A stretch of 64,000 nucleotides of DNA, from contig NZ_SEWG01000005.1 in assembly GCF_004168255.1 (NCBI RefSeq), forward strand, positions 1 through 64,000, given 5' to 3'. This document shows, in pieces, positions 33,819 to 42,801 of this stretch. Under the pieces are notes generated by a model that saw only the letters and a program-made list of their open reading frames with translations, had not been told where the DNA came from and did not search any database. Each line of letters begins with the position of its first letter. Within the stretch, counting starts at the first letter, position 1. Origin of the DNA: Mucilaginibacter terrigena (lineage in GTDB: Bacteria > Bacteroidota > Bacteroidia > Sphingobacteriales > Sphingobacteriaceae). The position numbers were made by a program, and so were the translations under genes.

Positions 33819-34433
33819 ATGAAAATTGTAATGATGCCGGCTAACTTTTTTAAGTTATTGTTTATTTGTTTGTTACTAAGCAATTTTAGTGCCCGGGCGC
33901 AAAAAACCAATATCTGGATAGTGCGCCATGCCGAAAAAGCGGCCAATAGCACTAATGACCCCGACCCTGTTTTAAGCCCCGCAGGGCAAAAACGCGCCGA
34001 AGCCCTGGCTAAAGAATTAAAACGCGAAGACATAAAGGCCATATACGTAACCAAGTATAAACGTACCGGGCTTACCGCAAGGTCATTGGCTTATAAAATA
34101 AAGGTTTTGCCTCGCGTTTATGATACTGACACCGCCGCCCTCAAGAAATTCGCGAAAGCAATTTTAAAGAATTTTAAAGGCAACAATGTTTTAGTAGTAG
34201 GGCACTCAAATACGGTAATGCTGTTATTGAACGCCTTTGGTGCCGAGATGCCTTTTACCGCGCTTGATGAAGAAGATTATGATATGCTGTTTAGGGTAAC
34301 GGTAAAAGATAACGGCAAGGTTGAACTGGCAATAGACTATTACGGCGATAAGCACCATACTAACGAGATCCCCGAAAAGTATCAGCCCGAAATAAACCAT
34401 CCTGAAGCGATAAGGCCGTTTACTAACTATTGA
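33819..34433 (+). CDS. SixA-like histidine phosphatase family protein, exported
   Basis: The ATG at 33819 gives 204 residues with a signal peptide (FKLLFICLLLSNFSARAQ). A TTG 14 codons upstream is also open but would place the signal peptide internally. The RHG-type motif WIVRHAEKA carries the catalytic His, and the second motif VVGHSNTVM carries the partner His. Most SixA proteins are cytoplasmic, so an exported form probably acts on periplasmic phosphate esters. Substrate unknown. Confidence 0.85.
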   Translation: MKIVMMPANFFKLLFICLLLSNFSARAQKTNIWIVRHAEKAANSTNDPDPVLSPAGQKRAEALAKELKREDIKAIYVTKYKRTGLTARSLAYKIKVLPRVYDTDTAALKKFAKAILKNFKGNNVLVVGHSNTVMLLLNAFGAEMPFTALDEEDYDMLFRVTVKDNGKVELAIDYYGDKHHTNEIPEKYQPEINHPEAIRPFTNY

Positions 34434-34530
34434 GTAGAAGCAAGAAATAAAGACTCAGGAGCCAAGAAATAAATAAGAAGCTTGCAACATCGTTATATTT
34501 CTTGCCTGTTAATTTCTTGTCTCTCTTAAC
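34434..34530. repeat. Word-repeat inverted repeat between convergent genes
   Basis: AAGCAAGAAATAAAGACTC and AGCCAAGAAATAA face TTATATTTCTTGCC and AATTTCTTGTCTC. It is an imperfect hairpin of the same class as those in the pentose phosphate locus, here between the convergent SixA-like and ald genes, where it could act as a terminator. Confidence 0.6.
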
Positions 34531-35757
34531 TTAATGGTTAGATACTACCAGCAGATCAAGATCTTTACTGGGGATAGAGAAGCGCTCGCCCATGTGCTTG
34601 TTGGTTAGATGCCCCTGGTATATGTAAACCGCGTTGCGAATCCCTGCTTTTTGCCAAATCACATTTTTAAGGCTGCCCTGCTCGCCAATGTCCAGTAAAA
34701 TAGGCGCGAAGATATTGGTAAGCGCATAGGTTGCGGTACGCGCCACCCGCGATGCTATGTTAGGCACACAATAATGGATCACATCGTACTTGCGGAAAAC
34801 CGGATGCGTATGATTGGTAACTTCTGATGTTTCAAAACAGCCCCCCTGGTCAATGCTCACATCTATAATAACCGAGTTGGGTTTCATTTTGCTAACCGTT
34901 TCTTCAGAAACTATACATGGGCTGCGGCCATCATCGGCGCGCATGGCGCCAATGGCAACATCGCAGGTGGTTATGGCTTTTTCGAGCACTATGGGCTGCA
35001 CTACCGATGTAAATATCCGGGTACCGATATTGTTTTGCAACCTGCGCAGCTTGTAAATGGACGGATCGAACACTTTAACCTGTGCGCCAAGCGATATGGC
35101 GGTGCGCGCGGCATACTCACCAACGGTACCGGCGCCAAGTATCACAATTTCGGTTGGTGGTACGCCGGTTATACCGCCAAGCATCAGGCCTTTGCCTTCA
35201 AAAATATTGCTCAGGTATTCGGCGGCGATAAGGATAGATGTGGCCCCTACAATTTCGCTCATGGCGCGCACAACGGTTAACGAACCGCCCTCGTCTTCGA
35301 GGTGCTCAAAGCACAAGGCCGTTATCTTTTTCTTCATCAGCGCATGCAGGCACTCTGCTTTTAGGGTTGAAACCTGCAGGGCCGATATAAGCAGCTGGCC
35401 GGGTTTCATCATTTCTATCTCCTCCTTAGTAGGCGGGGCAATTTTTATAATGATATCGGCTTCGTAAACTTTTTTGGTGTCGTAAACTATCTGGGCGCCC
35501 TGCTCGCTGTAATTGCTGTCAGAAAAATTGGCGGCCTGCCCGGCGTTGCTTTCCAGCATTACATCGTGCCCGTTATTTACAAGCAAGGCTACGGATAAGG
35601 GGGTTAAAGGAATCCGGTTCTCCTGGAAGGAAACCTCTTTAGGGATGCCAATGTAAAGTTTGTTCTTTTTGCTTTTAACTTCCAGCATCGACTCCTGGGG
35701 CTGCATCATTGCCTGCCTGGCAACATTTGAGAACCCACTGTATTTCCCTGTACTCAT
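34531..35757 (-). CDS. ald: Alanine dehydrogenase
   Basis: A 408-residue NAD-dependent enzyme that interconverts alanine and pyruvate plus ammonia. It shows the family start IGIPKEVSFQENRIPLTP near residue 37, preceded by a longer N-terminal extension of about 30 residues, and the Rossmann loop VILGAGTVGEYAARTA. A C-terminal LTNKHMGERFSI is also visible. The extension is typical of the Bacteroidota form. It lies downstream of tsaE on the minus strand with 48 nt between. Confidence 0.88.
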   Translation of the reverse strand: MSTGKYSGFSNVARQAMMQPQESMLEVKSKKNKLYIGIPKEVSFQENRIPLTPLSVALLVNNGHDVMLESNAGQAANFSDSNYSEQGAQIVYDTKKVYEADIIIKIAPPTKEEIEMMKPGQLLISALQVSTLKAECLHALMKKKITALCFEHLEDEGGSLTVVRAMSEIVGATSILIAAEYLSNIFEGKGLMLGGITGVPPTEIVILGAGTVGEYAARTAISLGAQVKVFDPSIYKLRRLQNNIGTRIFTSVVQPIVLEKAITTCDVAIGAMRADDGRSPCIVSEETVSKMKPNSVIIDVSIDQGGCFETSEVTNHTHPVFRKYDVIHYCVPNIASRVARTATYALTNIFAPILLDIGEQGSLKNVIWQKAGIRNAVYIYQGHLTNKHMGERFSIPSKDLDLLVVSNH

Positions 35758-35805
35758 GATAGCTATTTTTTCCGGCTGATGAAGATAAGAAAAAAACAGG
35801 TTTGA

Positions 35806-36225
35806 TTATGAAATGTTTTCAACGGTTATTTGCCTGGATGTGGCATCTAAAACATGGATGCGTACGCCCGTATAGCTATCGGGTACAAGGTCGGCAATTT
35901 TTTCGGGCCACTCTATAAAGCAGTAGTTACCCGAGTAAAAATACTCTTCGTAACCCATGTCCATCGCCTCGCTGTGGTCTTTTAAACGATAAAAATCGAA
36001 ATGGTAAACAGGCCCGTCGCTGCTTTCGTATTCGTTTACGATAGAAAATGTTGGGCTGGTTACTTCATCGTTAACGCCGAGCTTTTTACAAAGCGATTTG
36101 ATAAGCGTGGTTTTACCCGCGCCCATATCGCCATAAAAAAGGAAGATGCGGGTATCGCCGGCATACTTAAATATCTCTGCTGCTGTCGCAGGCAGGTCGG
36201 TTGTGGATGTGGTGTGTAAGTCCAT
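35806..36225 (-). CDS. tsaE: tRNA threonylcarbamoyladenosine biosynthesis ATPase TsaE
   Basis: A 139-residue P-loop protein with Walker A GDMGAGKTTLIKSL, the TSPTFSIVNEY segment and YHFDFYRL, the usual TsaE pattern, ending with FIEWPEKIADLVP. With TsaB/TsaD/TsaC it makes t6A37 in tRNAs that read ANN codons. It lies between porX and ald on the minus strand. The gap to porX contains a palindromic repeat. Confidence 0.93.
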   Translation of the reverse strand: MDLHTTSTTDLPATAAEIFKYAGDTRIFLFYGDMGAGKTTLIKSLCKKLGVNDEVTSPTFSIVNEYESSDGPVYHFDFYRLKDHSEAMDMGYEEYFYSGNYCFIEWPEKIADLVPDSYTGVRIHVLDATSRQITVENIS

Positions 36226-36242
36226 AATATACTCTCCCTAAT

Positions 36243-36325
36243 GTCATTGCGAGGTACGAAGCAATCTCTCGAAGATGCATACCGGTTATGCAAAGTTCTG
36301 AGATTGCTTCGTACCTCGCAATGAC
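36243..36325. repeat. Palindromic repeat with GTCATTGCGAGGTACGAAGC arms
   Basis: A perfect 26-bp inverted repeat: GTCATTGCGAGGTACGAAGC... (36243-36268) and its complement (36300-36325). The spacer contains ATGCAAAGT. A second copy with the same arms and the same spacer motif is at 51836-51927, and degenerate arms lie at 40-170. It sits between porX and tsaE. Confidence 0.85.
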
Positions 36326-36350
36326 GGGGCGAAATTAATACTTCAAAATC

Positions 36351-37904
36351 TTATTTAGGCCCGTAAGTAACTATCGGGATGATCATTTCTTCTAACGAGA
36401 TACCTCCGTGCTGGAAGGTTTCGTTATAAAAATTAACAAAGTGGTTATAATTATTGGGGTACACAAAATAGCTGTCGCCTTTGGCGAATACAAAACTGCT
36501 GCTTACGTGCAGTTTTGGCAGCATGGCATCGTGCGGGTTACGGATGTGGAATACCTCTTTGGCATTGTAATTCAGGTTTTTACCTTGTTTGTAGCGCAGG
36601 TTGGTATTAGTGTTACGGTCGCCGATGATTTTACTTGGGTTTTTAACGCGGATGGTGCCGTGGTCGGTAGTAATAACCACCCTTACTTGTTTTGATGCCA
36701 AAAACTTCAACAGATCGAACAAAGGCGAGTGCTCGAACCACGACAGCGTTAACGACCGGTAAGCCGCATCATCGCTGGCCAGCTCGCGGATCATCTGCAT
36801 ATCGGTACGTGCATGGCTAAGCATATCTACAAAATTATACACCACCACGTTAAGCTCGTTATTCATCAGGTTATTTACCGATTCGTTCAGCGCGCGGCCT
36901 TCGTCGATATTTAAGATCTTATGGTACGAGTGTTTGATATCCTTGCGTAAAACGCGTTTAAGCTGATCGGTAACAAAGTCAGATTCGTAAAGGTTTTTAC
37001 CGCCTTCGTCTTCGTCGTTTTGCCACATTTGCGGGTAACGGGTTTCCATCTCCAAAGGCATTAAGCCCGAAAAAATAGAATTACGCGCGTACTGGGTAGC
37101 CGTTGGCAGGATGCTGTAATACGTATCCTCTTCCTCCAGCCTGAAGTATTCCGAAATAATGGGGTTGATGATCTTGAACTGATCGTACCTTAAATTATCT
37201 ATCAATATAAAAAACAGCGGCCCTTTGCCATCCAGCTTAGGGAATACCTTCTTTTTGAAAAGCTGCGGCGAAATGGTCGGCCCGTTCTCGGGGTCTTTTA
37301 TCCAGCCTAAATAGTTACGCTCAACAAACTTGCAGAACTGCACGTTGGCTTCGGCTTTTTGCAGGGTTAGTATCTCGTGCATGCCGGCGTCTTCCAGTGT
37401 TTCCAGCTCCAACTCCCAGTAAATCAGTTTTTTATAAACATCAACCCACTCCTGGTAGCTTAAGTTATCATTCAGCGTCATGCCCAGGGTACGGAAATCC
37501 ATTTGGTAGGCCATGGTTGTTTTTTCGGTAACCAGGCGCTTGTTCTCGGTAAGTTTTTTAATAGTAAGCAGTATTTGCTTAGGGTGTACCGGCTTAATCA
37601 GGTAGTCGTCAATTTTGGAGCCAATGGCGTCCTCCATCAAATACTCTTCCTCGTTTTTGGTGATCAGTACAATCGGTACGTCGTTATTAATATTTTTTAT
37701 TTGCTGCAGCGTTTCCAGCCCGGTTAGTCCCGGCATGTTCTCGTCCAGGAAAACCAGGTCGAAGTACTGCTTCTTAAATTCTTCAATAGCATCGTTACCG
37801 CTGGTAACGGTGGTAATTTTATAACCCTTCTCGCTCAGGAAAAGAACATGTGGTTTTAGCAGATCAATTTCGTCATCGGCCCATAATATAGTGGTATCCT
37901 GCAT
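36351..37904 (-). CDS. porX: PorX-type response regulator with PglZ domain
   Basis: A 517-residue protein with an N-terminal receiver domain (LWADDEIDLL; phosphoacceptor Asp54 in LVFLDENMPG; Lys in LIKPVHP), a helical linker, and a C-terminal PglZ/alkaline-phosphatase-like domain. The latter starts around residue 200 and carries FILIDNLRYDQ and VVITTDHGTI with metal-site residues. This is the architecture of PorX, which with PorY controls type IX secretion in Porphyromonas gingivalis and degrades oligonucleotides through its PglZ domain. No porY or T9SS structural genes are in the window. Confidence 0.9.
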   Translation of the reverse strand: MQDTTILWADDEIDLLKPHVLFLSEKGYKITTVTSGNDAIEEFKKQYFDLVFLDENMPGLTGLETLQQIKNINNDVPIVLITKNEEEYLMEDAIGSKIDDYLIKPVHPKQILLTIKKLTENKRLVTEKTTMAYQMDFRTLGMTLNDNLSYQEWVDVYKKLIYWELELETLEDAGMHEILTLQKAEANVQFCKFVERNYLGWIKDPENGPTISPQLFKKKVFPKLDGKGPLFFILIDNLRYDQFKIINPIISEYFRLEEEDTYYSILPTATQYARNSIFSGLMPLEMETRYPQMWQNDEDEGGKNLYESDFVTDQLKRVLRKDIKHSYHKILNIDEGRALNESVNNLMNNELNVVVYNFVDMLSHARTDMQMIRELASDDAAYRSLTLSWFEHSPLFDLLKFLASKQVRVVITTDHGTIRVKNPSKIIGDRNTNTNLRYKQGKNLNYNAKEVFHIRNPHDAMLPKLHVSSSFVFAKGDSYFVYPNNYNHFVNFYNETFQHGGISLEEMIIPIVTYGPK

Positions 37905-38043
37905 AATATATTTATTTTTACTCCCCTATAACCCCGGGGTTGTATGTTTTGTTGTAAAAATATACAAAGGATTAACATTAATTAACAAATACACCGTGCT
38001 TGTTTTGTCATAATTCAACACATTTGTATTCTTAACAGCTGCT

Positions 38044-39270
38044 TTGAATAAAAAGAAAATTATAAACGACCCGGTTTACGGGTTTATCAGCATCCCAACC
38101 GAGTTGGTGTACGATCTGATAGAGCATCCTTACTTTCAGCGGCTGCGCTACATTAAGCAATTGGGGATGACACACCTGGTTTATCCAGGCGCGCTGCATA
38201 CACGTTTCCATCATGCCCTGGGCGCCATGCACCTGATGAGCCTGGCCATAGAAACGCTTTGTAATAAAGGTGCCGAGATCTCGGCCGAAGAAAAGGAAGG
38301 CTTAATGATAGCCATTTTGCTGCACGATGTAGGGCACGGCCCCTTCTCGCACGCTTTAGAGCATACGATTGTAGAAGATATTAGCCACGAGGATATCTCT
38401 ATCCTGCTGATGAATAAGTTGAACCAGGAGTTTGGTGGCAGGTTATCTTTAGCAATCAGCATATTCAAGGGCGATTATCCGAAGCATTTTTTACATCAAC
38501 TGGTATCCAGCCAACTGGATATGGACAGGATGGATTACCTGAACCGCGACAGCTACTTTACCGGGGTATCCGAGGGGGTTATCAGTTCTGACAGGATCAT
38601 CAAAATGCTGAACATTAAAGACGACAGTATTACGGTTGAAGAAAAAGGCATTTACTCGATAGAGAAATTTTTAATAGCCCGCAGGCTGATGTACTGGCAG
38701 GTATACCTGCACAAAACCGTTATAGCTGCCGAGCAGTTGCTTTGCAAAATTTTTACCCGCAGCCGGGAACTTGCGCTGCAAGGGATGCACTTTCCGTTAA
38801 CACCCGCCTTAAGCTATTTTTTAGAGAACGTTATTACCAAAGAACAATTTATAGCGAGTGAACGGCATTTAAAAACCTTTGCCCTGCTGGATGATACCGA
38901 TGTAATGGCCGCCGTAAAGATCTGGGCCGATAGCGACGACTTTGTACTGGCTACCCTTTGCAACAAACTGATAAACCGCGGATTGTACCATGTTGATATT
39001 ACCGCCGAAAGGCCCGATGAAGCATTTGTAAGGCAATTAACCGCCAGCGCTATAAAAAAATATAACATCAGCGAGCATGAAGCCTCGTACTTTGTTTTTA
39101 CCGATACTATACGCAACAATGCTTATAATAAAGGGGATGGGAATATCCATATATTAATGAAAGACGGCAGTATTAAAGATATTACGCTGGCCAGCGATAA
39201 CTCTAACCTGGAGGCATTATCAAAAACTGTAAAAAAATATATACTTTGCTATACCAAAGACCTGTTATAG
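38044..39270 (+). CDS. HD-domain phosphohydrolase (dGTPase-like)
   Basis: A 408-residue protein starting at a TTG codon (MNKKKIINDPVYGFI), which agrees with the common start of this family. The HD metal site is spread over RFHHALGAMHLM, then ILLHDVGHGPFSHALEHT, then SSQLDMDRMDYLNRD. It belongs to the SAMHD1/dGTPase-like HD proteins; the substrate is not known. The lpxD gene follows after 127 nt and has its own promoter-like sequence. Confidence 0.88.
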   Translation: MNKKKIINDPVYGFISIPTELVYDLIEHPYFQRLRYIKQLGMTHLVYPGALHTRFHHALGAMHLMSLAIETLCNKGAEISAEEKEGLMIAILLHDVGHGPFSHALEHTIVEDISHEDISILLMNKLNQEFGGRLSLAISIFKGDYPKHFLHQLVSSQLDMDRMDYLNRDSYFTGVSEGVISSDRIIKMLNIKDDSITVEEKGIYSIEKFLIARRLMYWQVYLHKTVIAAEQLLCKIFTRSRELALQGMHFPLTPALSYFLENVITKEQFIASERHLKTFALLDDTDVMAAVKIWADSDDFVLATLCNKLINRGLYHVDITAERPDEAFVRQLTASAIKKYNISEHEASYFVFTDTIRNNAYNKGDGNIHILMKDGSIKDITLASDNSNLEALSKTVKKYILCYTKDLL

Positions 39271-39362
39271 ATAATGAGGGTGGATCTGCCGGTAGCTATC
39301 GGGGGATGAACAGTTAACATACAGTTCATCTTCGAGCACCATTAACTACTCATTATTAATAA

Positions 39363-39393
39363 TTTGTTGCTATGGTTTTAACATTTAAATTTG
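39363..39393 (+). promoter_or_regulatory. Putative promoter of lpxD
   Basis: TTTG (39363-39366), 19-bp spacer, TAAATTTG (39386-39393): a full match to TTTG-N19-TAnnTTTG. The lpxD ATG is only 4 bp after the -7 box, so transcription would begin at or next to the start codon, giving a leaderless message. Confidence 0.6.
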
Positions 39394-39397
39394 TACA

Positions 39398-40441
39398 ATG
39401 CAATTTACCGCAAAGGATATAGCCTTTATGCTAAACGGAACAGTTGAAGGCGATCCGCTTGTTGCGGTTAACCACCTGGCCAAAATAGAAGAGGGTGGCG
39501 CCGGTTCGTTATCATTTTTGGCTAACCCTAAATACGAGCAGTACCTGTACACAACCGATGCATCGGTTGTTATAGTAAACAACAGCCAGGAATTAACCGC
39601 ACCGGTAAACACTACATTGATACGGGTAGATAACGCTTATGGCGCATTCACCTTACTGCTCGAAAAATACAACACCATTAAACTAAACAAAAGCGGGATA
39701 GAACAGCCAAGCTTTATACATACATCGGCCAAAGTGGGTACCGAGCCATACATTGGTGCGTTTACCTATATCAGCCAGGATGTTGTTTTGGGCGATAACT
39801 GCAAGCTCTATCCCGGCTGCTATATAGCCGATAACGTAACATTGGGTAATAACGTAACTTTATTCCCAGGTGTTAAGGTTTATTTTGATTGTGTAATTGG
39901 CAATAATGTTGTAATACATTCGGGCGCGGTAATTGGCAGCGATGGCTTCGGCTTTGCCCCCAATGCCGATGGTACTTACACCAAAATAGCACAAATAGGT
40001 AACGTTGTTATTGAAGATAACGTTGAAGTGGGTGCCAATACTACTATAGACAGGGCGACAATGGGGTCGACCATAATACGCAAAGGCGTAAAACTGGATA
40101 ATCTGGTGCAGATAGCCCATAATGTAGAACTTGGGCAAAACACGGTAGTAGCGGCACAATCTGGTATTGCGGGCAGCACTAAGCTTGCCGAAAATGTAAT
40201 ACTTGGCGGACAGGTAGGTATTGTAGGGCATATTAACGTTGCAAAAGGCACACAGGTGCAGGCGCAATCGGGCATTAGCCGCACTATAACAGAAGAAGGA
40301 AAAAAATGGGCCGGTACGCCGGCAATTGCGTATGCAAACAACATGCGCTCAAACGTGGTTGTAAGCAGGCTGCCCGAACTGGAAAAAAGAGTTAACGAAC
40401 TGGAAAAGATAATTACAGAACTAAAGAAAAAAGGCGATTAG
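39398..40441 (+). CDS. lpxD: UDP-3-O-(3-hydroxyacyl)glucosamine N-acyltransferase LpxD
   Basis: A 347-residue enzyme of lipid A synthesis that adds the N-linked hydroxyacyl chain to UDP-3-O-acyl-glucosamine. The N-terminal uridine-binding domain (MQFTAKDIAFMLNG) is followed by a left-handed beta-helix of hexapeptide repeats. The signature GSDGFGFAPN and the catalytic-His region VQIAHNVELG are present, and a C-terminal helix ends at the stop. The start is fixed by the family N-terminus. It heads lpxD-lpxC/fabZ-lpxA. Confidence 0.96.
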   Translation: MQFTAKDIAFMLNGTVEGDPLVAVNHLAKIEEGGAGSLSFLANPKYEQYLYTTDASVVIVNNSQELTAPVNTTLIRVDNAYGAFTLLLEKYNTIKLNKSGIEQPSFIHTSAKVGTEPYIGAFTYISQDVVLGDNCKLYPGCYIADNVTLGNNVTLFPGVKVYFDCVIGNNVVIHSGAVIGSDGFGFAPNADGTYTKIAQIGNVVIEDNVEVGANTTIDRATMGSTIIRKGVKLDNLVQIAHNVELGQNTVVAAQSGIAGSTKLAENVILGGQVGIVGHINVAKGTQVQAQSGISRTITEEGKKWAGTPAIAYANNMRSNVVVSRLPELEKRVNELEKIITELKKKGD

Positions 40442-40500
40442 TTCAGTTTTCATTGGTTTATTAGCATTGCGAAAGCGATTAATTGAATAACCCACCAATG
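40442..40500. repeat. Inverted repeat between lpxD and lpxC/fabZ
   Basis: GTTCAGTTTTCATTGGTTTATT faces AATAACCCACCAATGAACAACTGAAC: an imperfect stem of about 22 bp starting right after the lpxD stop codon. The words GTTCA and CATTGGT recur within it. It belongs to the word-repeat class and lies inside an otherwise tight gene set. Confidence 0.6.
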
Positions 40501-40538
40501 AACAACTGAACTGACGGACCTATGAACATCTTCATAAC

Positions 40539-41936
40539 ATGAATGTAAAACAAAGAACTATTAAAGAACCCGTTTCGGTTTCGGGTACGGGTTTACACAC
40601 CGGCGAAAGAGTTATCATGACCTTTAACCCGGCCCCAGAAAAACATGGCTACAAATTCCGCCGGATCGACCTGCCCGGCCAGCCTATTATTGATGCCGAT
40701 GTTGATAATGTAACGGATACATCAAGGGGTACAACCCTTACCCAAAACGGCGCCAGCGTAAGTACTGTTGAACATGTACTTGCTGCATTAGTTGGTTTAG
40801 AGATAGATAATGTGTTGATTGATATGGACGGCCCCGAAACGCCTATTATGGATGGCAGTTCGATACAATTCATCGATGCTATTGAAAAAGCCGGGTTTGA
40901 AGAACAGGCTGCTGACAGGGAATATTACCATATCCCATACAATATCCATTATTCTGAAGCTGACCGCAAGGTTGATATGGTTGCCATGCCTTTAGATGAT
41001 GAATACCGCTTTACCTGTATGGTAGATTATAATTCGCAAGTGCTGGGCAGTCAGCATGCAACAATATCTACACTTGCCGAGTTCAAGAAGGAAATAGCAT
41101 CAAGCCGAACCTTCTGCTTTTTGCACGAACTGGAAATGTTGGTTAAGCACGACCTGATAAAAGGCGGCGACCTTAATAACGCTATTGTAGTGGTTGATAA
41201 GGAGGTTGACGAAGAAGAACTTGCACACCTGGCAAAGCTATTTAACCGTAAGGATATTAATGTTGCACCGCAGGGTATTTTAAACAACATCGAGCTTAGG
41301 CATCAGAACGAGCCCGCCCGCCATAAACTGCTGGATATGATAGGCGATCTTGCTTTGGTAGGTGTACCGCTTAAGGGCCACATTATGGCTGCAAGGCCCG
41401 GCCACGCGGCAAACGTTGCCTTTGCTAAAAAAATAAAAACGCTTATTAAAAAAGAGCGCAGCCGTAAGCATGTAAAAGTGTATGACCCAAACATGACCCC
41501 GGTGTACGATACCGTTCAGATCATGAACATATTGCCACACCGCCCGCCAATGTTATTGGTCGATAAAATTTTAGAGCTTACCAAAACGCATGTGGTAGGT
41601 TTAAAGGCCGTAACCATGAACGAACCTTTCTTTGTAGGCCATTTCCCGGGTGCGCCCGTTATGCCGGGCGTTCTGCAAATTGAGGCCATGGCACAAACCG
41701 GGGGCATACTGGTATTAAATACCGTGCCCGATCCCGAAAACTGGTTAACGCTTTTCCTTAAAATTGAGAATGCAAGGTTTAAAGACAAGGTTTTACCCGG
41801 CGATACGTTAATATTCCGTTGCGACTTGGTTGCGCCTATCCGCCGTGGCATTGCACAAATGAAAGGTATTGGAATGGTTGGCGAAAAAATTGTTGTTGAG
41901 GCCGAGCTAATGGCACAAATAGTTAGATACAAATAA
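40539..41936 (+). CDS. lpxC/fabZ: Bifunctional LpxC deacetylase / FabZ dehydratase
   Basis: A 465-residue fusion. The N-terminal part (1 to about 305) is UDP-3-O-acyl-GlcNAc deacetylase with the zinc ligand His79 in STVEHVLAAL and the HKLLDMIGDLAL motif. The C-terminal part (about 322-465) is 3-hydroxyacyl-ACP dehydratase with ILPHRPPMLLVD and the catalytic GHFPGAPVMPGVLQIEAMAQ. This fusion is a known trait of Bacteroidota. It couples the committed step of lipid A synthesis with fatty-acid elongation in one protein. lpxA follows after 1 nt. Confidence 0.96.
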   Translation: MNVKQRTIKEPVSVSGTGLHTGERVIMTFNPAPEKHGYKFRRIDLPGQPIIDADVDNVTDTSRGTTLTQNGASVSTVEHVLAALVGLEIDNVLIDMDGPETPIMDGSSIQFIDAIEKAGFEEQAADREYYHIPYNIHYSEADRKVDMVAMPLDDEYRFTCMVDYNSQVLGSQHATISTLAEFKKEIASSRTFCFLHELEMLVKHDLIKGGDLNNAIVVVDKEVDEEELAHLAKLFNRKDINVAPQGILNNIELRHQNEPARHKLLDMIGDLALVGVPLKGHIMAARPGHAANVAFAKKIKTLIKKERSRKHVKVYDPNMTPVYDTVQIMNILPHRPPMLLVDKILELTKTHVVGLKAVTMNEPFFVGHFPGAPVMPGVLQIEAMAQTGGILVLNTVPDPENWLTLFLKIENARFKDKVLPGDTLIFRCDLVAPIRRGIAQMKGIGMVGEKIVVEAELMAQIVRYK

Positions 41937-41937
41937 T

Positions 41938-42723
41938 ATGATACAGCCCTTAGCATATATACACCCACAGGCAAAAATTGCCGACAATGTGGTTATCGAG
42001 CCTTTTGTTACCATACACAAAGATGTGGAAATTGGCGAAGGTACCTGGGTAGGTTCAAACTCTGTAATTATGGACGGTGCCCGCATTGGTAAAAATTGCC
42101 GCATATTTCCGGGTGCTGTTGTATCTGCACCGCCGCAAGACCTTAAATACAAAGGCGAACCCAGTACCGTTACCGTTGGCGATAATACCGTTATTCGCGA
42201 ATGCGTAACCCTAAACCGGGGTACCGCCCTTGATAAAAACACAACTACCATTGGCCAAAATTGCTTATTAATGGCCTATGTACACGTAGCCCACGATTGC
42301 GTAATTGGCGATAATGTTATTATAGCAAACGGCGTTCAGCTGGCGGGCCATATTAACGTGTACGATTATGCTTTTATCGGCGGCACATCTGCCGTGCACC
42401 AGTTTGTTGAGATAGGCGCGCACAGCATGATATCGGGTGGGTCTTTGGTACGTAAGGATGTACCCCCGTTTACCAAAGCCGGTCGCGAGCCATTGTCATA
42501 TATCGGCATCAATTCGGTTGGCCTGCGCCGCAGAGGGTTTTCGGCCGAGACCATTAACGAGATCCAGGAGATCTACCGCATTATCTTCCTTAAAAAATAT
42601 AACATCACAAAAGCTTTAGATATCATTGAAGCCGAATTTAACCCCACCATCGAACGCGACGAGATCATTAATTTTGTGCAAAACTCTCAGCGTGGTATTA
42701 TGAAGGGCTTTGGAAGCAGCTAA
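41938..42723 (+). CDS. lpxA: Acyl-[ACP]-UDP-N-acetylglucosamine O-acyltransferase LpxA
   Basis: A 261-residue hexapeptide-repeat acyltransferase, first enzyme of lipid A synthesis. It begins MIQPLAYIHPQAKIADN and has GEPSTVTVGDNTVIRE and the catalytic-His segment AYVHVAHDCVIGDN. A helical C-terminal domain from about residue 190 includes NSVGLRRRGF. It starts 1 nt after the lpxC/fabZ stop. Confidence 0.96.
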   Translation: MIQPLAYIHPQAKIADNVVIEPFVTIHKDVEIGEGTWVGSNSVIMDGARIGKNCRIFPGAVVSAPPQDLKYKGEPSTVTVGDNTVIRECVTLNRGTALDKNTTTIGQNCLLMAYVHVAHDCVIGDNVIIANGVQLAGHINVYDYAFIGGTSAVHQFVEIGAHSMISGGSLVRKDVPPFTKAGREPLSYIGINSVGLRRRGFSAETINEIQEIYRIIFLKKYNITKALDIIEAEFNPTIERDEIINFVQNSQRGIMKGFGSS

Positions 42724-42795
42724 TTAGTCGATAGTCCATAGTTAATAGTCCATAGAAGAACTTTACTATGGACCATGGACCATGGACTATGAACC
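42724..42795. repeat. Word-repeat hairpin between lpxA and the ABC gene
   Basis: AGTCCATAGTTAATAGTCCATAG faces CTATGGACCATGGACCATGGACTATG: the 7-nt word TAGTCCA/TGGACCA is repeated in both arms. This gives an imperfect hairpin with a short loop that begins at the lpxA stop codon. Confidence 0.7.
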
Positions 42796-42801
42796 ATCCC
42801 C

